Shown piece after piece: positions 18,251 through 27,300 of a DNA stretch of 64,000 nt. Source of the stretch: Magnetococcales bacterium (GTDB lineage: Bacteria; Pseudomonadota; Magnetococcia; Magnetococcales; JADFZT01); the NCBI GenBank assembly GCA_015232395.1, contig JADFZT010000009.1, positions 1 through 64,000 on the forward strand, in the 5' to 3' direction. The notes beneath the pieces are model-generated. The model saw only the letters and a program-made list of their open reading frames with translations. It was not told the origin of the DNA and did no database searches. Position 1 is the first letter of the stretch. Every line of letters starts with the position of its first letter. Position numbers and translations under genes: made by a program.

Positions 18251-19984
18251 TTAAAATCCTTCAGTCAAATCCGCTACCCGGCTGATTTCCGCCAGGGTGG
18301 TGATCCCTTCGAGAACTCGGTGAATTCCCCGCACTGCCAAGGGTTTGAAACCTATTTTTTTGGCGTGGGCACGTAATTCATGGTAAGGGGCATTGGTGGC
18401 GATCAGGGCGTCCATTTCAGGATCAATCTTGATGGTTTCAATCAAGGCCATGCGCCCTTTGTACCCCGTGCCTTCACACGCTTTACACCCCACATGACGA
18501 TAGATGGGGCCTTTGGCGACCACGCCCAGGGAGCGCAAGAGACGAACCTCTACCCCTCCTGGATTATACGCCTTGCGGCAGCTTTTGCAGAGCAGACGGA
18601 TCAGCCGTTGTCCTACCACACCGATAATGTTGCCCGCCAAAATATCTGACGGCACCCCAATATCTCGAAGACGGGTAATGGCCTGCATGGCGGAGTTGGT
18701 GTGTACCGTTGAGTAGACCTGATGACCGGTCATGGCTGCCCGAAGGGCCATTTCTGCGGTTTCCTGGTCACGAATTTCACCCACCAGCATAATATCCGGA
18801 TCCTGGCGCAGCATGGCCCGAATACCATCGGCAAAGCCCATTTTACTGGAGGGATTGACCGAGGATTGGCGAATCTGGGGCATGGGATATTCGACCGGAT
18901 CCTCCAGGGTCATGATGTTGACCGATACGTCGTTGATAAAATCAAGCATCGAGTAAAGAGTGGTGGTCTTACCCGAGCCGGTGGGGCCGGTAACCAGGAT
19001 GATCCCTTCGGGTCGGGCCATCATCAGCTTCAAGGCCGACACCTGTTCATCACTGAAACCCAGAGAGGTCAAGGGCACGATCCCCTTGGTTCGATCCAGG
19101 ATCCGGAGTACCAGGTTTTCCCCATGGTGGGTAGCCATGCTGGAGACGCGAAAGTCGATGTTACGGCCAAAGAGCTGCCGGGAGATGTGACCGTCCTGAG
19201 GGACGCGGTTTTCGGCGATATTGAGCCCAGCCAGCACCTTGACGCGCACAATGATCGGTGATTGATACTGTTTGTGCAGGGAAAGAACCTGACGCAACAC
19301 CCCGTCAACCCGCAGCCGGACACTCAAAAAGGTCTCTTCCGGCTCGATATGGATATCCGAAGCCCCTTTTTTGACAGCGTCTGCCATCAGGGCATCCACC
19401 AGTCGCACCAGGGGTTGGCTGTACTCTTCGGCATCTGTGGTGGCTTCAGGGTCCACCTCCCCGGACTCGATCTCCCGGAGAATACCGTCGATGGAAAATT
19501 CAAAGCCAAAATATTGGCTGATGGCGTTGTCGATTTCTGCAGCACCACCCAGCTTGACCTGGATATCGACATCTTCCCCGAGCAACGACCGCAGCTTGTC
19601 CAGAGCCACCACATCGTAGGTGTTGGACATGGCCACGGTCAGGCGTTTGGTCTCGGATTCGTAGGAGACCGGGAACATGTTGGCGCGCTTGGCAAAATCC
19701 TTGGGGATCAGCTTGATCGCTTCCCCATCGACCATGATGGTGGTCAGATCCACCGACTCCTGGCCGATGGATTCTCCCAGGAGATCCCGCATGGAACCTT
19801 CAGTGAGAAATCCAAGCTTGACCAGAATCTGCCCCAGGGGAGCGTTCTGTTTTTTCTGTTCTGTGAGGGCAATGCGCAGCTGGTCCTGGGTGAGAACACC
19901 CTTTTGGACCAGGAGTTCCCCCAACATCACCTTGGGTTTTTCTTTGCCTTTGGTCGCCGCTTGACCTTTTGATGGGCCTGCCAT
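18251..19984 (-). CDS. mshE: MshE, pilus extension ATPase of the GspE/PilB family
   Basis: The start at 19984 is one base after the stop of the preceding gene and follows GGGAG; it gives 577 residues. The N-terminus has two copies of an MshEN-type motif (MLGELLVQKGVLTQDQL and PLGQILVKLGFLTEGSM). The ATPase core has Walker A GPTGSGKT, an Asp box LEDPVEYP, Walker B LVGEIRDQETAEMA, a His box STVHTNS, and a four-Cys zinc site (CKSC then CKAC). MshEN domains in Vibrio and Pseudomonas ATPases bind cyclic di-GMP through two such motifs, each starting with Arg-Leu-Gly. Here the Arg is replaced by Met and Pro, so regulation by cyclic di-GMP is uncertain. Confidence 0.92.
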   Translation of the reverse strand: MAGPSKGQAATKGKEKPKVMLGELLVQKGVLTQDQLRIALTEQKKQNAPLGQILVKLGFLTEGSMRDLLGESIGQESVDLTTIMVDGEAIKLIPKDFAKRANMFPVSYESETKRLTVAMSNTYDVVALDKLRSLLGEDVDIQVKLGGAAEIDNAISQYFGFEFSIDGILREIESGEVDPEATTDAEEYSQPLVRLVDALMADAVKKGASDIHIEPEETFLSVRLRVDGVLRQVLSLHKQYQSPIIVRVKVLAGLNIAENRVPQDGHISRQLFGRNIDFRVSSMATHHGENLVLRILDRTKGIVPLTSLGFSDEQVSALKLMMARPEGIILVTGPTGSGKTTTLYSMLDFINDVSVNIMTLEDPVEYPMPQIRQSSVNPSSKMGFADGIRAMLRQDPDIMLVGEIRDQETAEMALRAAMTGHQVYSTVHTNSAMQAITRLRDIGVPSDILAGNIIGVVGQRLIRLLCKSCRKAYNPGGVEVRLLRSLGVVAKGPIYRHVGCKACEGTGYKGRMALIETIKIDPEMDALIATNAPYHELRAHAKKIGFKPLAVRGIHRVLEGITTLAEISRVADLTEGF

Positions 19985-19985
19985 G

Positions 19986-22283
19986 TCAGCTCCCGTCCCC
20001 GGAATGTGTCGAAGGGTCCGAACCGGACGGCCTCGCCAGAATGGAAAGATGGGTCCGAAGCGCCTGGGTATCAAAGCCACTGCCAAGCAGTTCGGCTTTT
20101 TCCAAGGCGATTTCGTAATAGTGTTGTGCTGCTGTTATCTGGTCCATCTGCTCCAGGCTGACCGCCAGATTAAAGGCATAATCCGCCTGGTCGGGATGGC
20201 CGGAATAGGCCTTGAAAAAGTGCTGTTGCGCTTCATGCCACTGGGAACGGGAGGCCAACATCGATCCCAGGATAAAATTAAGATGGGGTGAGTCGGGATT
20301 TCCCCGCAGGCGGTGGCGGATTTGTACTTCTCTGTTGGTGGATTCGCCGGGCAGGCTGGCAAGTCCCGCCAGGGCAATGTGATCACCGGGAATCAAGTCC
20401 AAAATGCCGACATAATAGGCCCGGGCGATATCATACTTGCCAAAATGGACGGCGAGAGCCGCCTTTCCAAGCAGGGCATCCCGATTGTTGGGCTTCTGGG
20501 CCAAAACCTGATCATAAAGGGTGTTGGCTCGGGTCAACTCTCCCCGGGTCCAGGCAGAGTGGGCCTCGGTCAATATTTTAAAGTAGTCCGCCTTGGGAGC
20601 GTGCCGGACAATACGTGAGTAGCCGTCATAGATCGCAACACTGCCGATTTCATCCGGTGGCGGCACTTCTTCGCCAGCGACTACCATTCTGGCTCCATCT
20701 GCCAGTGTGGGCGCAGCAGTGGATATTTCGGCGCTTGGTATGCTGGCAGCCAAGGTGTTATCCGCCATACCTTCCTGTGAGTCGGATGCTTGAGCCGTAA
20801 CAGGCGTGGAGGCGCTGCCGGTGGGGTCGATATAGAAGGTTTCCACTGTCTGGGTTTTGGGTTCCAACTGCTTGACCGCTTGAGTCTTTTCCCGATTCTT
20901 TCTGGGCTTTCTCTTGCGAGGTGGCGGCTTGAGAAAATCAAACTGCAACTCCTTGGGCAGGAGTGCCAGCGTTTCCGGAGCAAGCCCGTTAAAGCTGAAA
21001 AAGCCTGACAGATCCGGCATCTGTATGGAGGCAATGCTTTGGACCTGTTGGTTGGCAGCGTGGCGCTGTTTGGCCCCTTGGGGGGTTTCCATCAGGTAAT
21101 ATCCTCCGCCACCAAGACCGGCAAGCACGACACTGGCGGTCAGCCAGCGACCCCAGCGTGTCGGCGCTTTGGCCTGAAATCCCCCGGAATAGTCCCTGAG
21201 AGTCTTTTGGGGCGTGGGATCCGGCAGATCGGTCAGGAGATCGGAGGCGGTGGTTTGGAGGTCGGGTGAGACGACATCGTCCGAATCAATTTGCTCCGTT
21301 GTGTTCCCCTGTTGATCATCCGGGATGGTCTCATCGGTTTGATGGGAGGAGGTGTCCCGGGTGTCACTGTTCGGTTCCGACAGGGTGCTGGAGGAGGGGG
21401 CCTCACGATCACCCATTTCGGAGTCGGGTTGTGTTGTATCGGATGTGACCGAAAAATCGGGTTCAGCTGCCTCTGTAGATGGACCCGGATCTGGTGAAAA
21501 CGGTTCGAATTGGGGTGTGTCCACTTGAAACGCAGTGGAACTTTCCTCGTCCGGCGAGGTGATCTCTGCATCCAGTGTCGGAAACGGAGATTCGGTTTCC
21601 TCATCGGAGGTTGCTGGTTCGAAGCTGGGAAAGGCCTCTACAGGGGCTTCGGAATCGGGGGAATCAAGGGTGCCGGTTTCCGAATCGGAAAAGGTGTCCC
21701 AGCTCGGAGCTGTAAGGTGGGGATCGGCCTCTGGTTCGGTGATCTCCAGATCAGGCTCCAAGGCGCTCTCTGATTCGGCTGGGCTTGGGCTTTCAGAGAG
21801 TTCGGACGGGGGTTCGGAATAGGGCTCAGTGGAACTTTCTTCTGTCAGCAGGCTGTCGGCAGGGGCCAGGGAGAGTGCTGGATTTTCTTCAAAAATCAAG
21901 GCTGGACTCACAGCTTCCGACTCTCTTCCTGTGAGATCCCTGTCAGAATCAGAAAGCAGGCCACCCGCATCACTGGGAGTCAGGGCCAGATCAAGTCCTT
22001 GAAAAATATCCGACGTCGTCCCGTCGCTCGCCGCAGTGAGAGTCGAAGTGTCAGAGCTATCCTCCAGTGCTCCAAAATCCGTCCCCGGTACCTCATCAGA
22101 GGGAGGAGGGGCGTCATGGGCTTCGGAAAAAAGAAGATCGCCAATCGATCCAGTGGCTTCGGGACCGGATTGAGCGTTGTCGTCAAAGGGGGACGGGGCT
22201 TCAGTGACATCTACCTGATCGGCAGATTCCCGTTTGCTCCTCTCCTCTTCCGATTTTTCCAGGGCTTCCAGCAAAATACTCAT
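19986..22283 (-). CDS. mshN: MshN-like membrane-anchored TPR protein with long acidic cytoplasmic domain
   Basis: The product has 765 residues. It opens MSILLEALEKSEEERSKRE, close to the start of MshN and GspB-like proteins. About 350 residues follow that are extremely rich in Asp, Glu, Ser and Pro, with little hydrophobic content. A single membrane segment (LTASVVLAGLGGGGYYLM) lies near residue 390. The periplasmic part ends in tetratricopeptide repeats (TRANTLYDQVLAQKPNNRDALLGKAAL in two pieces, then WHEAQQHFFKAYSGHPDQAD). MshN is a periplasmic TPR protein involved in pilus assembly. The acidic N-terminal half is far longer than in Vibrio MshN and looks intrinsically disordered. Confidence 0.75.
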   Translation of the reverse strand: MSILLEALEKSEEERSKRESADQVDVTEAPSPFDDNAQSGPEATGSIGDLLFSEAHDAPPPSDEVPGTDFGALEDSSDTSTLTAASDGTTSDIFQGLDLALTPSDAGGLLSDSDRDLTGRESEAVSPALIFEENPALSLAPADSLLTEESSTEPYSEPPSELSESPSPAESESALEPDLEITEPEADPHLTAPSWDTFSDSETGTLDSPDSEAPVEAFPSFEPATSDEETESPFPTLDAEITSPDEESSTAFQVDTPQFEPFSPDPGPSTEAAEPDFSVTSDTTQPDSEMGDREAPSSSTLSEPNSDTRDTSSHQTDETIPDDQQGNTTEQIDSDDVVSPDLQTTASDLLTDLPDPTPQKTLRDYSGGFQAKAPTRWGRWLTASVVLAGLGGGGYYLMETPQGAKQRHAANQQVQSIASIQMPDLSGFFSFNGLAPETLALLPKELQFDFLKPPPRKRKPRKNREKTQAVKQLEPKTQTVETFYIDPTGSASTPVTAQASDSQEGMADNTLAASIPSAEISTAAPTLADGARMVVAGEEVPPPDEIGSVAIYDGYSRIVRHAPKADYFKILTEAHSAWTRGELTRANTLYDQVLAQKPNNRDALLGKAALAVHFGKYDIARAYYVGILDLIPGDHIALAGLASLPGESTNREVQIRHRLRGNPDSPHLNFILGSMLASRSQWHEAQQHFFKAYSGHPDQADYAFNLAVSLEQMDQITAAQHYYEIALEKAELLGSGFDTQALRTHLSILARPSGSDPSTHSGDGS

Positions 22284-22402
22284 GGATCAAATTCTCCGCC
22301 CCCCTTGACCCACCAATCGGGAATCCCCAACGGTTGGATCAAGGTTAAATATGGGCCTGCCGGTCACGGAACAGGGGCTGCGAGGGATCATGCTCATCCC
22401 TC

Positions 22403-24217
22403 TTACGGATTGCCGGTTTGGGTCGCTGGGCTCTCCATGCTTTTCCAGTCGCCAATGTTGATTGAAGGAAAAGTCACGGGATGTTCCCGGGTTTCAGTGA
22501 ATTTGTCGAGCAGCCCGTCAAAAACCTTGACCTGTCTCTTTCCACCAGAGGGGGTAGTCACGGTCGGCCTTAAAAAGATGGCCATTTCGGTTTTTTGCAC
22601 GGAGCGTTTATCGTAGCTGAACAGTTCACCCAGAACCGGAAGGTCTCCCAAAATGGGTACATTGCTGTTGTCTTCACTGACTTCGTCGTTCATCAGACCA
22701 CCCATGATGATCATTTGATTGTCAGCTACTCGCAGGATGGTCTCCATCTCCCGAACCTGAATTTCCGGAACCTGGTAGTCCACATCCACGCCATCCACGG
22801 TTGGCGCATCTGCATAACCAAGCAGGCGGGTGAGGGAGGGACGGATGTCCAGGGTGATGATATCGTTGGCGCTGATCTGAGGCATGACGATCATCACCAG
22901 CCCTACGGGAACGGTATTGCTTTCGATGGTGGTGGTCTTGGTGGTTACGTTGGTCTCATCATTTGTTTCTTCTTCAATTTCAACATTGAAGTAGACTCTT
23001 TGGTCGACAATTTTGAGGACCGCTGCCTGGTTGTTCAGCGCCATGATCTTGGGACTTGAGAGAACCCGAACATCGCCGAATTGTTCCAAAGCCTTCAGTT
23101 CGGCCTCAATAAAGTGGCCACCAGCAGTGGATGCGGTGTAGACCAGGGAAAAGACCGGGTCACTGGTCAAGTTGCCCCCCATCATGCCTGAGCTGACAGT
23201 GGTGCCGGTATTGCCGTCCATCACCCGTTGCCAATCCACACCCGTCTCAAAATCCCGGGAAAGGGTGACTTCAACCACCGTGGCTTCGATCAACACCTGT
23301 TTTTGGGCGCTGCCCACGACCTGATGGACAAAGGCTTCGACTTTTTCGTGTTGTTTTTCAGAACAATAAACGGATATGACGCCACTGGCCTCATGGGCGA
23401 TGACCGGGGAAAATTGGGAGATCACCTCCACCCGTGTTTGTTCTTCTTTGGTTTCGGTGGAGGCTTTTTTCGTGGAATCTGTCTCGCCAGTTTTATAGGT
23501 CATGGCGCCTGCTGTTGTTTCAGGCAGCACGACCGGTTCGATCAATTTGGCAAGGGACTGGGAGCGGGTTTCCAGCCACTCCCGCATGTTTTCCTCTACT
23601 TCAATGATATTTTCAATACCCTCAATCAGCGGCTCCCAAAAATCATTGCTCATGGTGTTGGTGATGGTGCCCCTGGAGTTGCCCCCCGTATCACCGCTGT
23701 CCCCGATATCCCCTTCGACACTGATGGTAGAAGTAGCCGTACGGGTCAGATTGAGATAGTCGATCTGATAGGTGCGCCAAAAGGGCAGGTCGGGCAGGAT
23801 CATCAGGTTGTTGCCAGACAGCTCGTAGCGTAGGTCCACTTGATTGGAGATGCGTTCGAGAATTTGTGGCAGGGTCTGTTCCAGGGCGTTCAGGGTGACA
23901 TCGCCATCAATGGCCGGGTGGATATCCACATTGATGTGGGCATCCCGGGCCAGAGTGAAGAGCAGCTCCCGAACCGGTACATTATGCACCACCACCGTGT
24001 AGCGCTCCGGCCCACTTTCCAGTTGAGGCGGCGGCAGGATGGGGGTCACGGCCACATGGGCAGGGGGTTGGGTGCCAGCTTCCTTGACGGTAGTGCTGGA
24101 CTTGAGATGATGCTCCGACGGTGTGGTATGCGGGGCGGAAGGGATTTGCTGACAGGCAGCGACAGTCAATCCCAGAACAAGAAACAAGACGAAACGGCTC
24201 ATTTTTTTTCGCCCCAT
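22403..24217 (-). CDS. mshL: MshL, outer-membrane secretin of the MSHA-type pilus
   Basis: A secretin of about 604 residues. A lipoprotein signal ends in LTVAAC, so it should be lipidated and outer-membrane located. An N-terminal secretin/STN domain follows (YTVVVHNVPVRELLFTLARD). The C-terminal secretin domain has the VEATVVEVTLSRDFETGVDW pattern, then VRVLSSPKIMALNNQAAVLK and VPILGDLPVLGELF. The ATG at 24217 was chosen because a purine-rich GGAAGGG lies upstream; the ATG at 24202 is also good. It is the first gene of the cluster. Confidence 0.9.
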   Translation of the reverse strand: MGRKKMSRFVLFLVLGLTVAACQQIPSAPHTTPSEHHLKSSTTVKEAGTQPPAHVAVTPILPPPQLESGPERYTVVVHNVPVRELLFTLARDAHINVDIHPAIDGDVTLNALEQTLPQILERISNQVDLRYELSGNNLMILPDLPFWRTYQIDYLNLTRTATSTISVEGDIGDSGDTGGNSRGTITNTMSNDFWEPLIEGIENIIEVEENMREWLETRSQSLAKLIEPVVLPETTAGAMTYKTGETDSTKKASTETKEEQTRVEVISQFSPVIAHEASGVISVYCSEKQHEKVEAFVHQVVGSAQKQVLIEATVVEVTLSRDFETGVDWQRVMDGNTGTTVSSGMMGGNLTSDPVFSLVYTASTAGGHFIEAELKALEQFGDVRVLSSPKIMALNNQAAVLKIVDQRVYFNVEIEEETNDETNVTTKTTTIESNTVPVGLVMIVMPQISANDIITLDIRPSLTRLLGYADAPTVDGVDVDYQVPEIQVREMETILRVADNQMIIMGGLMNDEVSEDNSNVPILGDLPVLGELFSYDKRSVQKTEMAIFLRPTVTTPSGGKRQVKVFDGLLDKFTETREHPVTFPSINIGDWKSMESPATQTGNP

Positions 24218-25207
24218 TTGGAGGAGCGCCCTTCCCAAATCGCTATATATTGCATCTGCTTAAAATAAGAAGAGGTGCTCTGGATCCCCATGTTGGGATC
24301 GGTCACATCTCCTTCAGGAAGCCAGAAGCCCCCTAACCGGCATTTGTTGCCGCAACAGTGTTCATATGTGGCAGGCAACCCCACTTTTTTAACCGATATG
24401 CGTTCGGCTGAAGGGAGTTCTATGCAACATTTGGTCCAAACATTCACACGCCTGACAGTTAAACAATGGGGCGGCCATCAGGTGACCTGATGGATCTGTA
24501 TGGCTCCCCGCCTCCAAATTGTGAAAGAGGCTTCTCCCAATAGGATGTCAGCTGGGGTGATCCGGTTCTGGCTGTGGTGACGGAAGTGGGTCAGGTTTCA
24601 GTAGCTGGAACAAGCCAGAATAACAAAAAAAAATAGCACCCATTTTTGCGCTCTATCTTCTTGATTCTATATTTATCTTTGGATAAATGAAATTAGTGCT
24701 GCATATTCACCACGCATTCTAGGCTTTTTTTTTCAGAAAAGGCAAAAAAAAATTGATTTTTCTTCGTGTCGCCTGTGGTCTCCCATTTTTGATCAAGACA
24801 CAAAAATAGTAGGGAAAAAGTTTGTTTTTCCGGTAATTTTCTGATCCCCCCTGCTCTGAAACAAACTTTTTTTGCCACGGCTCTCATCATTTGGCCAATG
24901 GCTTGGGCTGGATTAACCTGAAACTGAACGATCAATTTGATGGTTTGACAGTAAAAAATGCTCCTTATAGTGTTCATTTGCTGAATCTTGTTTTACAGTA
25001 TGGCACAGTCAGAAAATATCTGTTTTTTGTTGGTGTGCTTTGGGGATCTGGGAGCTTGGGACTCTGTTTTTGTGGTCCTGATGGCGTGTTTGGTTTGCAA
25101 AGTGTGTACTGCTTCCCGACCCCACTCCTGACTTTATGGCGCAATAAAATAACACGATATCAACAGTATGAACCAAATCGATCAAACCATCCCGTTGGCT
25201 TGATCTC
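24218..25207. other. Intergenic region upstream of the pilus operon
   Basis: About 990 bp without a convincing gene. It must contain the promoter of the mshL operon (minus). The MCP gene on the other side is also on the minus strand and ends at 25208. An AT-rich T9/A9 block is at about 24724-24755. An open frame at 24891-25238 on the plus strand has no ribosome site or domain and overlaps the MCP end, so it is not called. Confidence 0.5.
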
Positions 25208-27196
25208 TCACTCCTTCAATCGAAATTTGCTCACCTGATCTTTCAATTGGTTGGAAAGATCCTGGAGGCTTTGGCAGTTGGTCCGGGTTTGCTGGATGGA
25301 ATCGGAAATCTGGGTGGAGCCGGTTTCAATTTCATGGAGGGCGTGGACGATTTGATCCGAGGCGGTCTTTTGCTGTTCCGTGGAGAGGGATATTTGGGAC
25401 ATCGCCTGGGTGGTGGATCGACTCCCCTGGACGATATCTGAAAAAACATTGGCCGTACGGCCTGTCAATTTTTTGCCCTCTTCGATGGTGTCGGCGCTAT
25501 TCTTGGCATCGTCCACCAGATTGTTGACCACCTCCTGAATGTCCTGAATGGTGGTCCGGGTTTCGTCGATGGACTCGGTGACGTTGTCGGCCAGTCGACG
25601 GATCTCTTCAGCCACCACTGAAAAGCTGCTGCCCGCTTTTCCAGCCCGGGAAGATTCGATGGCGGCGTTGAAGGCGATCAATTTGGTCTGGTCGGCAATA
25701 TTGTTGATGATCTCCATCACCTTGGTGATCTCCTGGGATTTGCGGCCCAGTTGAATGATGACATGAATGGAGTGTTTATTGTTTTGTTGGATTTCATCCA
25801 TCTTGCGGATGAGGGTTTGCACCTCCCCCTGGCCATCTTCGGTCAATTGCAGGGTATTGGTGGCAATGGTCAACACCGAAGCGGCATGATTGGCAATCAG
25901 GGTGGAGGTTTTTGACAGCTGTTCCATAGAGGAGGTGATGGCCACCACTGAGGCGGATTGATCGGTGGCGGTCACCACCTCCCGGTCTACCGAAGCGGTG
26001 ATGTCGTCACTGGTGTTGGTGATCCGCTCGGAGGTTTTGGCCACCATGCCGATAATTTCCTTGAACTGATCCACCATCTTGCCCATGGCGCTTTTGAGCT
26101 GGCCAATTTCATCCCGGCCACCGGGCTTGATTTCGATGGTGAGATCCCGGTCAGCCAGCCGCACCGCCATCTGGACCGTATTCTGGATGGAGCGTTTGAT
26201 CAGGCTGGTCAACAGCAGACTGAGAAAAAAGGCCACCACCACCGAGAGCGCCGAAGTCCACAGGGTGACACTTTTGGCCAGCGCTTCCCGCTCATCCAAC
26301 AGGGTGAGGTTGCGTTTGATTTCCTGGTCGATGACATTTTGCAGATTTTCCAGATTGGACCTGATTTTGGCACCTGTTTTGGCCAACGTCTCAAGGCCCG
26401 CGCGTTCCTCTCCCTGAGCTTCCTCGAAAACAGGCACGATATGGTTCTGCATTTGATCCAGGAGTCGTTCCGCCAGGACAAACTGTTCTTGCCGTAGGGT
26501 ATGGTATATGGCGCGTCGATCATCGGGAGCGCTTTTGGCAAACGCCTGGGCCATCCGGTGCAGAGTGGCGTTGACGGCTGCATACTCCTGTAGCAGCCGG
26601 GCCAGGGTTTTATCGTCGGTTTTGAATCCGGGATACCAGAGACCAAAATCACTGGCCGAGGCCTCCCAATCCCCTTCGAAAGGGGCCTTTTCGTGGAGGG
26701 TCAACAAAAACACCTGCTGCCACTGGTGCAGTTGTTGGCGCAGATGATCCAGAAAAGAGGGGATATGATAAGCTCTGCCGCGTAAGGAGAAGGAGAGTGC
26801 CGCCTGGCGGTCGTGGGCGGCCAGAAGAGACTCCACAGCGGCATTGAAAGTGGCGATGAGGAGGTTGTTTTCTTCCAGTAGCCGGGAGGTGTTGCCGATC
26901 CCGATGATTGATTTGATCTGGATGAAACGATCAAACAGATCGCGCTGTTGATCGATTTTTTTTCGGATATCGTCCAGGTTGTTGGTTTTGGCCAGATAGT
27001 TTTGGCTCTCTATGGTGAGGGTGGTGAGTGCCAGCAGGGCGTTGTTGGCGCGCTCTTTGATGGGGAGTAGCCGGTCAATGACCCGGTGAGCGAGGTCGGA
27101 GGTATCCCCGACCATTTTCATCCCCGGCACCCCCGCGACAAAGACCAGCAGGGTCACAGCGGCGAAGCTCATCATCAATTTCGCCTGTAGAGTCAC
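25208..27196 (-). CDS. Methyl-accepting chemotaxis protein
   Basis: The GTG at 27196, preceded by GGGAGGA, gives 662 residues. A membrane segment at the N-terminus (MSFAAVTLLVFVAGVPGM) and a second near residue 310 (WTSALSVVVAFFLSLLL) flank a helical periplasmic sensor of about 290 residues. A HAMP domain follows (MAVRLADRDLTIEIKPGGRD), then the signalling coiled coil with the conserved tip LIAFNAAIESSRAG and FSVVAEEIRRLADNV. It senses an unknown ligand and controls a CheA kinase, probably the one at 30308-32629. There is no obvious CheR-tethering pentapeptide at the C-terminus. It is the last gene of the minus-strand signalling block, 104 bp after the cyclase gene. Confidence 0.9.
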   Translation of the reverse strand: MTLQAKLMMSFAAVTLLVFVAGVPGMKMVGDTSDLAHRVIDRLLPIKERANNALLALTTLTIESQNYLAKTNNLDDIRKKIDQQRDLFDRFIQIKSIIGIGNTSRLLEENNLLIATFNAAVESLLAAHDRQAALSFSLRGRAYHIPSFLDHLRQQLHQWQQVFLLTLHEKAPFEGDWEASASDFGLWYPGFKTDDKTLARLLQEYAAVNATLHRMAQAFAKSAPDDRRAIYHTLRQEQFVLAERLLDQMQNHIVPVFEEAQGEERAGLETLAKTGAKIRSNLENLQNVIDQEIKRNLTLLDEREALAKSVTLWTSALSVVVAFFLSLLLTSLIKRSIQNTVQMAVRLADRDLTIEIKPGGRDEIGQLKSAMGKMVDQFKEIIGMVAKTSERITNTSDDITASVDREVVTATDQSASVVAITSSMEQLSKTSTLIANHAASVLTIATNTLQLTEDGQGEVQTLIRKMDEIQQNNKHSIHVIIQLGRKSQEITKVMEIINNIADQTKLIAFNAAIESSRAGKAGSSFSVVAEEIRRLADNVTESIDETRTTIQDIQEVVNNLVDDAKNSADTIEEGKKLTGRTANVFSDIVQGSRSTTQAMSQISLSTEQQKTASDQIVHALHEIETGSTQISDSIQQTRTNCQSLQDLSNQLKDQVSKFRLKE

Positions 27197-27300
27197 TTGT
27201 CCATCCTCCCTGCTGTTCGGTTGCGTGCAACCTTTGCCCCTGGTACCCCGGGCCTCTTGACCAACCCGGTGAATCCCGATCAATCCGGTGAGTTCGCCCA

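Noticed and set aside
24891-25238. A 115-codon plus-strand frame upstream of the pilus operon
   Set aside because: No ribosome site, no family, and it overlaps the 3' end of the MCP gene.
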